Shown: positions 25,985 to 36,398 of the stretch, one piece after another
Layout: each line of letters starts with the position of its first letter
How positions within the stretch are numbered: the first letter of the stretch is position 1
Assembly: GCF_003996965.1 (NCBI RefSeq)
Contig: NZ_QWDM01000008.1
Coordinates: 62,001 to 126,000 of the forward strand
Length of the DNA: 64,000 nucleotides
DNA from: Flavobacterium cupreum
GTDB taxonomy: Bacteria > Bacteroidota > Bacteroidia > Flavobacteriales > Flavobacteriaceae
Direction of reading: 5' to 3'
The notes under the pieces: generated by a model
Seen by the model: only the letters and a program-made list of their open reading frames with translations
Databases searched by the model: none
What the model was told of the DNA's origin: nothing
Made by a program: the position numbers and the translations under genes

Positions 25985-26233
25985 ATTGTCAGATTTTTTT
26001 TCTTAGCCCTGTATTTTTAGTAAATCCGCAATTTTTCCTTCAAAATTAATATGTGTGCATAGTAATTGAAGTAAGTAAGGTTTGATATTTGATTTTAATT
26101 TAATAAAACCAATTGAGGAATAGTTAAAATATAGCTTTAAAACATGGTAAATATGAATTTTATTTAACGTTTTTTTATATATATTAAAATTATTTGTATT
26201 TTGGTAGGATAAACTAACACAAAAACCAACCAA

Positions 26234-29050
26234 ATGAGAGTCTATTTGCTAATTATGTTGTTTTTCTGCGGAATTTCGTTTGCGCAGAATACAATTACTG
26301 GTTCTGTTACCGACAGTAACAAACAATCTATTCCGGGTGCCAATGTTAATGTTGTGGGAAGTTCAACAGGAGCTTCTACTGATTTTGACGGGACCTTTAA
26401 ACTGAACACTTCGGCCAAGCCGCCTTTTGCTATTAAAGTATCGGCTGTAGGATTTGAAACTAAAACGATCAGTGTAACATCACTAAGTCAAATAGTTGAT
26501 GTCGTTTTAAAAGATGAGGAAACTAAATTAGATGAAATTGTTGTTTCGGCTTCCAGAACTCCTGAGCGGGTAATAGAATCTCCTGTTACAATTGAAAGAA
26601 TGGGAATTCAGGAAATAAAGAATACAACTGCGGCTACTTTTTATGATGGATTGGAGAATCTAAAAGAGGTTAATTTTAATACTAGCAGTATCTCTTTTAA
26701 ATCGATAAATACGCGTGGTTTTGCCACAGTAGCCAATACTCGTTTTATGCAGTTGGTTGACGGAATGGATAATTCATCACCGGCCTTAAACTTTGTATTG
26801 GGGAACTTAATTGGTGTTTCTGATATTGATGTTGCAAGTGTAGAACTTTTGCCTGGAGCATCTTCAGCGCTATACGGTGCTAATGCTTTTAATGGTATCA
26901 TGTTTATGACAAGCAAGAGCCCTTTTGCTGATGAAGGAATAAGTATTTATTATAAATATGGACAAACAAGTCAGGATGTTGCAGGAACCAACGATTATAA
27001 TGATTTTGGGATCAGGGCAGCAAAGGCATTTACAAAGCATTTTGCATTAAAAGCAAATTTTACCTACATGGAAGCTTCTGAATGGATTGCGGCAGATAAA
27101 AGAAGTATGACCGGTGGGTCCGTTGGACATGAAATGAATCAAAATTACGATGGGTTAAATATATATGGAGATGAGGTTACTACTTTTATTCCGAATGTTG
27201 GACAAGTTAGTAGAACAGGATATCGTGAGCAGGATTTAACGGATAATAAGGTTAAAAGCATGAAGGCTGATTTTAGTGCTCATTTTAAACCCTGGGCAAA
27301 TGATACAGAAATTATATTGCAATATAAAATCGGTACAGGAAGCACAATTTATCAGGGAGCAAACAGGTATGCTTTAAAAGATTTCCTGATGCAGCAGGGT
27401 AAATTTGAAATAAAAGGGAAAAACTTTTTTGGAAGAGTTTATTTTACAAGTGAAGATGCGGGAGATTCTTATGATATGAGATTTGCCGGATGGAATATTA
27501 ACAGATTGGCAAAATCGGATAAAAACTGGTTTACGGATTACGGAACAGCCTTTCAATTGTCTTCTGCTGTACTTGGCCTGAACGCAAATCAGGCTGCTAA
27601 CTATGCAAGAAATTTTGCGGATTATAATGTAGCTCCTATTTTAGGATTAGTGCCAAATACTGATCCGCTTAATCCGGGTGCTCCAAGATCAGCGAGATTT
27701 GAGCCGGGTTCTCCACAATTTAATAATGCACTTACAACGGTTACTTCTAATGCTGACTTAACTCAGGGGGCTAAATTTATTGATCATTCAAAATTATATC
27801 ATTCAGATGTAAATTATAATTTTAGAGATCTTATCAAATTTGCTGAAATTCAGATTGGTGGATCCTGGAGAAAATATATCATGGATTCAGAAGGAACAAT
27901 CTTTACAGATTATGATGGTCCGATAGAATATAAGGAATATGGTGCTTATGCACAATTGCAAAAAAAATGGATGGATGACAGATTGAAATTTACAGGATCT
28001 ATGCGCTACGATAAAAGCCAGAATTTTGATGGAAATGTTTCGCCAAGAATTTCTTTTGTGTATTCTGCAGGGGAATCAAAAAGACATAATTTCAGAGTAT
28101 CCTATCAAACGGGTTTCCGTAATCCAACTACTCAGGATCAATATATCGGTTTAGATTTAGGGCCTTTTGCATTAATTGGTTCTGCAGCAGATAATTTAGA
28201 TCGTTTTCAGGAAACTCAGCCTGTGAGTCTTGCCGGCCAGGCTATACCAAATGCAAATATAGGACCAACAGTTAATTTGTCCGGACGCAAAGCTTATGAA
28301 AATTCTTATACGCTGGCTTCTGTTCAGGCATTCGCGGCGTCTTCAAATCCTCTTGATCTTAAAGTTGCAAATCCTAAATTGGTAAAGCCAGAACAAGTAC
28401 AGGCTTTTGAAGTAGGGTACCGTACAGTGGTTCAAAATGATTTGTCAATAGATATCAATGGATATTACAATATTTATAATGATTTTATGAATACTTCGAG
28501 AGTAATTACGCCTTATTATGGAACAGTGGGGACTAATCCTGCAGATGCGGGTGTTCTGTTAAGTTATTCAGCTTTGGCTTTTGGGGACAGGAGAGTTTAT
28601 CAGGTTTATACCAATACAACTGCTCAGATTACTTCGTTGGGTTTTGGGGTTGGTTTGTCTAAAAAAGTGTATAAAGACTTTGAATTAGGAGTTAATTATA
28701 ATTATGCCCAGTTTGATTTTGATCAATCAGAAGATCCGAGTTTTGTTGCAGGATTTAATACTCCTAAACACAGGATTAAAGGCTCTTTTGGGAATGCTAA
28801 AGTGGCTAAAAATTTAGGTTTTAATGTGAATGTAAGATGGAATACAGAATATTTATGGCAGTCTTCTTTTGGAGACGGTATGATTCCTGAAAATACAGTT
28901 CTTGATGCTCAGATTAATTATGGTATTCCAAAACTGAAATCCGTTATTAAAGTTGGAGCGACAAATCTTTTTGGAAAAGATTATCTTCAGGTGGTTGGTG
29001 CAGGTATGATTGGTCAGATGTGGTTTGCTTCATGGGTAATTAATCCTTAA
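26234..29050 (+). CDS. TonB-dependent outer-membrane receptor with carboxypeptidase-regulatory N-domain
   Basis: A 938-residue receptor: signal peptide to about 17 (ISFAQ), a CarboxypepD_reg-like beta domain (about 20-95, TGSVTDSNKQSIPGANV), a plug domain (about 100-230, with DEIVVSASRTPE and NTRGFATVANTRF and the VELLPGASSALYGANAFNG signature) and a 22-stranded-barrel-type C-region ending in aromatic-rich MWFASWVINP. It imports an unidentified ligand using TonB energy. It is followed after 83 bases by an SGNH hydrolase lipoprotein on the same strand, so the pair may act on one substrate. No SusD partner is present, unlike glycan-uptake pairs. Confidence 0.92.
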   Translation: MRVYLLIMLFFCGISFAQNTITGSVTDSNKQSIPGANVNVVGSSTGASTDFDGTFKLNTSAKPPFAIKVSAVGFETKTISVTSLSQIVDVVLKDEETKLDEIVVSASRTPERVIESPVTIERMGIQEIKNTTAATFYDGLENLKEVNFNTSSISFKSINTRGFATVANTRFMQLVDGMDNSSPALNFVLGNLIGVSDIDVASVELLPGASSALYGANAFNGIMFMTSKSPFADEGISIYYKYGQTSQDVAGTNDYNDFGIRAAKAFTKHFALKANFTYMEASEWIAADKRSMTGGSVGHEMNQNYDGLNIYGDEVTTFIPNVGQVSRTGYREQDLTDNKVKSMKADFSAHFKPWANDTEIILQYKIGTGSTIYQGANRYALKDFLMQQGKFEIKGKNFFGRVYFTSEDAGDSYDMRFAGWNINRLAKSDKNWFTDYGTAFQLSSAVLGLNANQAANYARNFADYNVAPILGLVPNTDPLNPGAPRSARFEPGSPQFNNALTTVTSNADLTQGAKFIDHSKLYHSDVNYNFRDLIKFAEIQIGGSWRKYIMDSEGTIFTDYDGPIEYKEYGAYAQLQKKWMDDRLKFTGSMRYDKSQNFDGNVSPRISFVYSAGESKRHNFRVSYQTGFRNPTTQDQYIGLDLGPFALIGSAADNLDRFQETQPVSLAGQAIPNANIGPTVNLSGRKAYENSYTLASVQAFAASSNPLDLKVANPKLVKPEQVQAFEVGYRTVVQNDLSIDINGYYNIYNDFMNTSRVITPYYGTVGTNPADAGVLLSYSALAFGDRRVYQVYTNTTAQITSLGFGVGLSKKVYKDFELGVNYNYAQFDFDQSEDPSFVAGFNTPKHRIKGSFGNAKVAKNLGFNVNVRWNTEYLWQSSFGDGMIPENTVLDAQINYGIPKLKSVIKVGATNLFGKDYLQVVGAGMIGQMWFASWVINP

Positions 29051-29133
29051 TGAAAATAATTATCTGATCAAAAAGATTTCCTTTCTTTTAGGGCTTAAGC
29101 GGGAAAGGGCTAAATAATTTAAAAGTTAATAAC

Positions 29134-30708
29134 ATGAAAAAAAATATAAAATGGCTATTATTGGTTTCTTTAACCTTTATGGCGGCTTGTAATAATGACG
29201 ATAACGATACTACCCAGGAAGAGGTTCCTGTAGTTCCCGGCTCAGCGGTTTTTACAAAGTATATTGCACTTGGAGACTCTTTTGCTGCCGGATATAGTGA
29301 TAATTCATTATTTAAAAAAGGACAGGAAAATGGTTACGCAAATATATTGTCTCAGCAATTTGCTGCCGCAGGCGGTGGTACTTTTACAATACCGTATGCA
29401 AATGATAATATTGGAGGGTTGCTATTCGGAGGTCAGGTAAATCCATCGTTTGGACCTCGTTTATACTTTAACGGAACAGCACCGGTTCCTGTCTCTGGCG
29501 TGCCAACTACCGAAGTTATGGCACATCTTTCCGGTACGTTTAATAATTTAGGAGTTCCCGGAGCTAAAAGTTTTCATCTGGTAGCTAACGGATATGGCAA
29601 TCCTGCAGGTTTGTCTATTGGTGCGGCTAATCCGTATTTTGTTCGCTTCGCAAGCTCTCCTACAACTTCAGTTCTGGCAGATGCATTAGTTCAAAAGCCA
29701 ACATTTTTCTCCTTGTTTATTGGAGGAAATGATGTCCTGAGTTATGCAACTTCCGGAGGAATCGGAAAAGACCAGACAGGGAATCCTAATCCGGCAACTT
29801 ATGGTAGTAACGATATTACTGACCCAACTGTTTTTGCAAGTGTATATTCTTCAATGGCAACAGCTTTAACCGCTAATGGAGCGAAAGGGGTGGTAGCAAA
29901 TCTGCCATATATTACAGCTTTGCCCTATTTTACTACTGTTCCATATAATCCACTTACAGCTAAATCTCTTGGCTCGAATAATGAAGCGATTGGAAAAGCA
30001 ACAATTCAGGCATTAAACGCGCAATTATATGGTCCGTTAAAACAAGCTCTGACTGCTTTTGGGGCAGGTGACAGGATTAGTTTATTGTCTGAAACTGCTG
30101 CAAACCCGGTAATGTTAAAAGATGAGACCCTGACTAACTTGGCACCGCAGCTAACGGCAGCTTTTACGCCAACATTAGGGGCGCAGACAGCAGCTTTTTA
30201 TGGGGCAGTATTTGGTCAGGCCAGACAGGCCAAAACAACTGATTTAGTGGTTTTGCCTACCAGGACAGCTATTGGTGCCGCGCCTAGTGCTACGGATTCC
30301 GGTCTTGGAATTGTGCCGCCTGCTCCGTTAAATAAATTTGGGGTAACTTATCCATTACAGGATAAGCATGTGTTGATTCCGACAGAAATTGCAGAAATAA
30401 AAAAAGCAACAGATGCTTACAATACAACAATTTCAGCAGTTGCGGCCGAAAAAGGCCTGGCGTTTGTTGATACCAGGGCAGTTTTAACGCAACTGGCAAG
30501 TGGCGGAATTAAATTTGGAAATTTTAGCTTAACATCTGCGTATGTTACAGGTGGTGCTTTTTCTCTGGATGGCATTCACCCAAGTGCAAGAGGATACAGT
30601 TTAATTGCCAATATTTTTATTGATGCCATCAATGCGAAATACGGTTCTACATTGCGACGTGTTGATTTGTCTGCATATCCAAGTCAATATCCTGCAACAT
30701 TGCAATAA
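29134..30708 (+). CDS. SGNH/GDSL-family hydrolase lipoprotein
   Basis: A 524-residue lipoprotein, Cys19 after MAAC, followed by an acidic run (NNDDNDTTQEE) that resembles the lipoprotein export signal for surface display in Flavobacteriia. Hydrolase blocks are present: block I ALGDSFAAGY with Ser49, block III GGNDVLSY near 197, and block V DGIHPSARGYSLIAN near 480 with catalytic Asp and His. It probably cleaves an ester (lipid or acetylated glycan) at the cell surface. It lies just after the TonB receptor and is likely co-transcribed. A terminator follows at 30727-30762. Confidence 0.9.
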   Translation: MKKNIKWLLLVSLTFMAACNNDDNDTTQEEVPVVPGSAVFTKYIALGDSFAAGYSDNSLFKKGQENGYANILSQQFAAAGGGTFTIPYANDNIGGLLFGGQVNPSFGPRLYFNGTAPVPVSGVPTTEVMAHLSGTFNNLGVPGAKSFHLVANGYGNPAGLSIGAANPYFVRFASSPTTSVLADALVQKPTFFSLFIGGNDVLSYATSGGIGKDQTGNPNPATYGSNDITDPTVFASVYSSMATALTANGAKGVVANLPYITALPYFTTVPYNPLTAKSLGSNNEAIGKATIQALNAQLYGPLKQALTAFGAGDRISLLSETAANPVMLKDETLTNLAPQLTAAFTPTLGAQTAAFYGAVFGQARQAKTTDLVVLPTRTAIGAAPSATDSGLGIVPPAPLNKFGVTYPLQDKHVLIPTEIAEIKKATDAYNTTISAVAAEKGLAFVDTRAVLTQLASGGIKFGNFSLTSAYVTGGAFSLDGIHPSARGYSLIANIFIDAINAKYGSTLRRVDLSAYPSQYPATLQ

Positions 30709-30726
30709 AATTTAATTTTTAGTGAG

Positions 30727-30762
30727 AAAGCCACTCGTTTATAAAATGCAGTGGCTTTTTTA
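30727..30762 (+). terminator. Terminator of the receptor-hydrolase unit
   Basis: Stem AAAGCCACT/AGTGGCTTT with T run. Confidence 0.8.
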
Positions 30763-30848
30763 TTTAACTAAAAAATTACCATTTTAGATATTTGGGACCT
30801 GAGTTTTAGGAATCAAACAAAAACATAGTATTTTTTTTAGAAAAAATA

Positions 30849-30878
30849 TTGATTTTATATTTTAAAAAATTATCTTTG
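30849..30878 (+). promoter_or_regulatory. Promoter of atpD (TTG-N19-TATCTTTG)
   Basis: TTG at 30849-30851 and TATCTTTG at 30871-30878 with a 19-base spacer, a full match to the Bacteroidota housekeeping promoter. The leader is about 55 bases to the ATG at 30940. Confidence 0.8.
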
Positions 30879-30936
30879 CGCTCTGAAAAAAGAGGTATTT
30901 TCGATAAACCTAAATAGCTATTTAATAAATACATAA

Positions 30937-32451
<1,515 letters not shown>

Positions 32452-32456
32452 TATAG

Positions 32457-32539
32457 TTTTGAGTTCTGAGTTATGAGTTATGAGTTTAGCAAAGCTTTAC
32501 CTAACTTATAACTCTTAACTCATAACTCATAACTCAAAA
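32457..32539. repeat. Large inverted repeat between atpD and atpC (GAGTTAT motif)
   Basis: Arms 32457-32486 and 32510-32539 pair at 28 of 30 positions around a 23-base loop. Each arm is built of GAGTTATGAG-type iterations. The right arm ends three bases before the atpC ATG. No T run follows, so it is not a plain terminator. It would form a very stable hairpin in the atpDC mRNA. Confidence 0.85.
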
Positions 32540-32542
32540 ATT

Positions 32543-32824
32543 ATGATTTTAGAAATAGTATCACCAGAAGCAAAATTATTTTCAGGAGAAGTAACTTCAG
32601 TTACATTGCCGGGAGTTGATGGAAGCTTTCAAATATTGAATCATCACGCGCCTATTGTTTCTATTTTAGAAAAAGGAACTATTAAAATTGTGGCTCCGGC
32701 TTTCAGTTTTTCTAAAGAAGTAGCGGGTAAATTCACGAAAGTAAATGACCAGACTTATACTTTGGATATTGTGTCAGGTACTATCGAAATGAAAGACAAT
32801 AAAATAATTGTTTTAGCAGACTAA
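32543..32824 (+). CDS. atpC: F1Fo ATP synthase subunit epsilon, short form
   Basis: A 93-residue epsilon subunit consisting of the N-terminal beta sandwich only (LEIVSPEAKLFSGEV, LPGVDGSFQILNHHAPIVS). The C-terminal helical hairpin that inhibits ATP hydrolysis in E. coli epsilon (about 139 residues) is absent, which is common in Bacteroidota. The coupling role in the central stalk should be kept. It sits 91 bases after atpD, with a large hairpin filling that gap. A terminator follows at 32844-32877. Confidence 0.93.
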   Translation: MILEIVSPEAKLFSGEVTSVTLPGVDGSFQILNHHAPIVSILEKGTIKIVAPAFSFSKEVAGKFTKVNDQTYTLDIVSGTIEMKDNKIIVLAD

Positions 32825-32843
32825 GATAATTTGAAATAAATTT

Positions 32844-32877
32844 TAAAAGCCATTCGCGAAAGCGAATGGCTTTTTTT
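32844..32877 (+). terminator. Terminator of atpDC
   Basis: Perfect stem AAAAGCCATTCGC/GCGAATGGCTTTT, tight loop, T7. Confidence 0.88.
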
Positions 32878-33008
32878 ATACCTTTAAACTATTAAAATCA
32901 CTTTATAAAAATATTGATTCTGGTATAAAAGCTCAGTAAGCTTTTATTATTACGTTTTGTCAGCCGGTAAAGCGTAAAAATCTATGTCAAATTTTATAAA
33001 GAGTATCT

Positions 33009-33644
33009 ATGAAAAATATAAAAATTGCCGTTTTAGGCGGTGGAGGAAAAACTGGAAAATACCTTGTAAACCAGCTTTTGAAACAAGGATTTAGTATAAA
33101 ACTTTTACTAAGAACTCCTGAAAACTTTACAATTCAAAATTCACAAATCGAAATTATTAAAGGGGATGCGATTGATGCAAACGCCATTCGCTTATTGCTC
33201 AAAGGCTGTCGGGCTGTAATCAGTACGATTGGTCAGCGTCCGGGCGAACCAATGGTGGCAAGCAGGGCAACAATTCATATATTAAAAACGATGCAGAAAT
33301 ATAACATCAAAAGATATGTTTTGCTGGCCGGGATTAATATTGATACTCCCTTCGATAACAAAAGCGAGAAAACAACTTTGGCGACCAACTGGATGAAAAC
33401 CAATTATCCCGAAATTCAAAAAGACAGGCAATTGACGTATGATCTTTTGAATGATAGTGTTGTGGACTGGACATTGGTCAGGGTTCCGTTTATTGAATTT
33501 AGCGATGTCAGTTCTGAATTAGTTATAAGCCTGGAAGATTGCACGGGAGATAAAATTAGTGCCCGTAATATTGCAGATTTTATGGTTAAGGAAATGATGG
33601 ATTCTGAATTTTCCAGAAAATCACCTTTTATCAGCAGTATTTAA
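33009..33644 (+). CDS. NAD(P)-binding NmrA/SDR-like protein
   Basis: A 211-residue atypical short-chain dehydrogenase. The N-terminal dinucleotide motif is VLGGGGKTGKYLV, then KGDAIDANAI and AVISTIGQRPGEP. There is no YxxxK catalytic pair of classical SDRs; the position of the fourth helix reads RYVLLAGINID. This fits NmrA/BVR-B-like redox sensors or NAD(P)H-binding proteins. The substrate is unknown. It has its own terminator at 33657-33688. Confidence 0.82.
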   Translation: MKNIKIAVLGGGGKTGKYLVNQLLKQGFSIKLLLRTPENFTIQNSQIEIIKGDAIDANAIRLLLKGCRAVISTIGQRPGEPMVASRATIHILKTMQKYNIKRYVLLAGINIDTPFDNKSEKTTLATNWMKTNYPEIQKDRQLTYDLLNDSVVDWTLVRVPFIEFSDVSSELVISLEDCTGDKISARNIADFMVKEMMDSEFSRKSPFISSI

Positions 33645-33656
33645 AAGTTAGAAAGT

Positions 33657-33688
33657 AACGGCGGATGATATCAAATCCGCCGTTTTAT
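33657..33688 (+). terminator. Terminator of the NmrA-like gene
   Basis: Stem AACGGCGGAT/ATCCGCCGTT, 8-base loop, then TTATTT. Confidence 0.8.
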
Positions 33689-33709
33689 TTAATATTGGGA
33701 TGATTTTCA

Positions 33710-33717
33710 TAACTTTG
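33710..33717 (+). promoter_or_regulatory. Candidate -7 element (TAACTTTG) directly before bioF
   Basis: It matches TAnnTTTG but ends only 5 bases before the ATG at 33723, which would give a leaderless or almost leaderless bioF mRNA. No TTG at proper spacing. Confidence 0.3.
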
Positions 33718-33722
33718 CTTTT

Positions 33723-34859
33723 ATGAAATTACCAGAAAACCTTATTCAGAAACTGGAAGACAGAAAGCAAAATAACTCGTTAAGACAATTGCCAAGTTTT
33801 AATAATCTTGTTGATTTTTCTTCTAATGATTATATTGGGTTTTCGAAATCGGAAGCTGTTTTTAAGCAGGCACATCATTATTTGATAGAAAACGAAATTA
33901 TTCAGAATGGCGCAACAGGTTCGCGATTAATTTCGGGGAACCATTCGCTTTATCAGATTGCCGAATTGTTTATTGCAGAGTTTCACGGCTCAGAATCGGC
34001 TTTAATTTTTAATTCGGGTTACGATGCCAATGTTGGTTTTTTTAGCGCTGTGCCGCAAAGAAATGACGTTATACTTTATGATGAACTGAGTCACGCTTCT
34101 ATTCGTGACGGAATTGTAATGTCGAATGCTAAATCGTACAAGTTCAGTCACAATGATTTTGAAGATTTAGAACGTCTTGTTCTGAAATTTCCGGACACCA
34201 AAATTTACATTGTAACCGAAACTGTTTTTTCGATGGATGGTGACAGTCCGAATTTAGAAGAGCTGGTGGCGTTATCAGAAAAGTACAATTGTTACCTTGT
34301 AGTGGATGAGGCGCATACTTTAGGTGTTTTTGGTGAAAAAGGCGAGGGATTAATGCAATACCAGAATCTGCAGGATCGCATTTTTGCGCGTATCATGACT
34401 TTCGGAAAAGGTTTGGGCTGTCATGGCGCTGCCGTTTTGGGAAGTGCAGCTCTCAAAGAATACCTGGTCAACTTTGCCAGAAGTTTTATTTATACCACAG
34501 GACTATCCCCGCATTCCGTTTCAACCATTTTAACGGCCTATCACCACCTGGAAACGGAGAAAGAAACGATCCAAAAATTACGTCAGAACATTGTATTTTT
34601 TAATCAGCAAAAAAATTTACTGGGTTTAAAACCGATGTTTGTCAGAAGTAAATCCGCGATTCAGTCCGCCATTGTTCCGGGAAATGAAAAAGTCAAACAA
34701 TTAGCGCAGCAATTACAGGATAAGGGTTTTGATGTCAAACCGATCCTTTCGCCAACAGTTCCGGAAGGACAGGAGCGACTTCGTTTTTGTATTCATAGTT
34801 ATAATTCGGAAGAAGAGATTAATCAGATTCTTGAATTACTTAGAGATTTTGTGTTTTAA
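33723..34859 (+). CDS. bioF: 8-amino-7-oxononanoate synthase (BioF-type)
   Basis: A 378-residue PLP enzyme of the alpha-oxoamine synthase family, condensing pimeloyl thioester with alanine in biotin synthesis. Landmarks: NDYIGFS, GSRLISGNHSLY, the DELSHASIRDG block, VVDEAHTLGVFG, and the PLP-binding Lys in MTFGKGLGCHG near residue 229. Length and motif order match BioF (KBL and serine palmitoyltransferase are relatives). Biotin neighbours bioD and bioA lie 2.8 kb downstream, separated by four unrelated genes, which supports the BioF call. Confidence 0.9.
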   Translation: MKLPENLIQKLEDRKQNNSLRQLPSFNNLVDFSSNDYIGFSKSEAVFKQAHHYLIENEIIQNGATGSRLISGNHSLYQIAELFIAEFHGSESALIFNSGYDANVGFFSAVPQRNDVILYDELSHASIRDGIVMSNAKSYKFSHNDFEDLERLVLKFPDTKIYIVTETVFSMDGDSPNLEELVALSEKYNCYLVVDEAHTLGVFGEKGEGLMQYQNLQDRIFARIMTFGKGLGCHGAAVLGSAALKEYLVNFARSFIYTTGLSPHSVSTILTAYHHLETEKETIQKLRQNIVFFNQQKNLLGLKPMFVRSKSAIQSAIVPGNEKVKQLAQQLQDKGFDVKPILSPTVPEGQERLRFCIHSYNSEEEINQILELLRDFVF

Positions 34860-34874
34860 GGCATTTTATATTCT

Positions 34875-35058
34875 TGTCAGGCTGAGCGAAGTCGAAGCCC
34901 CGCTCCAATAGACAAGCCTTCGACTTCGCTCAGGGTGACATTCAACTTGTCAAGCCATGTTGTTTTATTTGTGTTTAAGGTTTTTTATATTGTTGTCAGG
35001 CTGAGCGAAGTCAAAGCCCGCTCCAATAGTAAAGCCTTCGACTTCGCTCAGGGTGACA
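34875..35058. repeat. Two tandem palindromic elements (CTTCGACTTCGCTCAG family)
   Basis: Copy 1 has arms 34875-34900 and 34916-34940; copy 2 has arms from 34994 and to 35058. Each arm contains TGTCAGGCTGAGCGAAGTC or its complement. The two copies plus flanks form a direct repeat with a period near 119 bp. The family also occurs at 5791-5884. Confidence 0.85.
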
Positions 35059-35225
35059 TTCAAATCGTTATATCATCCTGTTTTATTTATTTTTGTATAC
35101 ACATAAAAAATCCGTGACAGCCTGTTTGACCCGTTAAATCCGTGAAGCATTAAATACCTCGTTTTAAAAAAACACTTCTTTAAGCCCTGATTTTCCTCGC
35201 TTGTCAAAAAAAGTTTAATTTTTTT

Positions 35226-35264
35226 TGTAACGTTTTGGTTCTTTGATTACTTACGAGTCGTAAT
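35226..35264 (+). promoter_or_regulatory. Possible ECF-type promoter / palindromic operator
   Basis: TGTAAC (35226-35231) resembles ECF -35 boxes. It is followed by a perfect 13-base palindrome TTACGAGTCGTAA (35251-35263) ahead of the small membrane protein gene, whose downstream unit encodes an ECF-type sigma factor. The spacing to a -10 box is not clean. Confidence 0.3.
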
Positions 35265-35283
35265 CAAAATAACTAAAACCATT

Positions 35284-35478
35284 ATGAAAACGCAATCCTC
35301 TTTATCAAAACAAAATAGCTTCAATTTTATTTTTGTCATTCTTGCTTCGGCTGGATTTGGATATGCCCTGGCAAATCAGTTTATATTCGGCAAACCGAAT
35401 CTGGGATTTCTTGTTCAAATGGCATTTTTAAGCATTGCTTCTATTGCTTCCTGGCAACGAAATAAGAAACGTAATTAA
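35284..35478 (+). CDS. Small two-helix membrane protein
   Basis: A 64-residue protein with two predicted membrane helices (about 13-31, FNFIFVILASAGFGYALAN, and 42-56, LVQMAFLSIASIASW), a polar loop and a basic tail (QRNKKRN), which places the C-terminus in the cytoplasm. No family is recognised. It is likely real: clean ATG, no overlap, same strand and 50 bases before the TraB/GumN gene, with a distinctive palindrome upstream. Confidence 0.6.
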   Translation: MKTQSSLSKQNSFNFIFVILASAGFGYALANQFIFGKPNLGFLVQMAFLSIASIASWQRNKKRN

Positions 35479-35528
35479 AAAAGGAGTTTTCAATCATTCA
35501 ATCAATCAACTTTAAATCAATCAACAAA

Positions 35529-36392
35529 ATGAAAAATTTATTCAAGTCAGCAGTAGCAGTAGTATTATTTGTTTTTAATGGTGCAATCAGTGCCCAAACG
35601 GTTTCTCCAAAAGTAGAAAACTCCCTTTTGTGGGAAGTGTCAGGGAAGGGCTTATCGAAACCTTCTTATTTGTATGGAACCATTCATATGATTTGCGGGA
35701 AGGATTATTTTCTGTCTGAAAAAACAAAGAGAGCATTTGACGCCTCAAGTGAATTGGTTTTAGAAATTAATTTTTCTGATCCTAAAGAAATAAACGACAT
35801 GCAGCAAATGGCAATGGGTAAAGAACCTTTAAGTAAAAGATTAAATCCGGAACAATTGTCTAAATTAGATGCAATTTTGAAAAAGACTTCCGGAATGACC
35901 GTACAGCAAGTAGATGCTTTTAGTTTAATGACTGTGATGAGTTTAATTTCGATGAAATCTTTTGGCTGTAATGATCTCAAACTTTACGAAATGGAGTTTA
36001 TCGAAAGCGCTAAGAAAAAAAACCTGAAAGTTAGCGGGCTGGAAACGATTAAATCACAATTCGAAAGTTTTGCAAACGCGTATGCTGATGATGAAATGAT
36101 AGCAATGTTGGAAGAGTCAGATTTCGAGCTGGCAAAATTGCTGGTTACCAATTATAAAAAGGAAAATTTGGGAGGGTTGTATAAGGACATAACTTCTGAA
36201 AATTTAATGAATGCTAAAGCCAAAAAATATATGCTTGACGAAAGAAATCATAATTGGATAGCACTTTTGCCTGAAATGATGAAAAAAGAAAACCTGTTTG
36301 TGGCAGTTGGAGCAGCTCATCTGGCCGGTGAAGAGGGAATAATTCATTTGTTAAGAAAAGAAGGATATACTTTAAAACCAGTAATGAACTAA
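35529..36392 (+). CDS. TraB/GumN family protein
   Basis: A 287-residue exported protein: signal peptide to about 22 (ISAQ), then the TraB/GumN (TIKI-like) core with the opening LLWEVSGKGLSKPSYLYGTIH and the C-terminal motif FVAVGAAHLAGEEG, whose GTIH and GAAH residues form the proposed metalloprotease-like site. Eukaryotic TIKI relatives cleave Wnt; bacterial function is unclear. It is directly followed by a sigma-factor gene in the same reading frame, one stop and three codons apart. Confidence 0.85.
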   Translation: MKNLFKSAVAVVLFVFNGAISAQTVSPKVENSLLWEVSGKGLSKPSYLYGTIHMICGKDYFLSEKTKRAFDASSELVLEINFSDPKEINDMQQMAMGKEPLSKRLNPEQLSKLDAILKKTSGMTVQQVDAFSLMTVMSLISMKSFGCNDLKLYEMEFIESAKKKNLKVSGLETIKSQFESFANAYADDEMIAMLEESDFELAKLLVTNYKKENLGGLYKDITSENLMNAKAKKYMLDERNHNWIALLPEMMKKENLFVAVGAAHLAGEEGIIHLLRKEGYTLKPVMN

Positions 36393-36398
36393 ACTATT

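Larger units (their letters stand above)
34860..35283. other. Intergenic region carrying two palindromic elements
   Basis: It contains two tandem copies (about 119 bp period) of the CTTCGACTTCGCTCAG palindrome (see separate entry), then AT-rich sequence with a CCGTGA-type short repeat near 35113-35150 and the leader of the small membrane protein gene. Short reading frames across the palindromes are not believed. Confidence 0.6.

Noticed and set aside
26003..26233. Minus-strand 76-residue frame upstream of the TonB receptor
   Set aside because: It is AT-driven, has no family resemblance, and lies across the receptor leader.
34729..35117. Short plus-strand frames over the palindromic elements after bioF
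   Set aside because: They run through repeat arms and are shared only because the repeats are similar.
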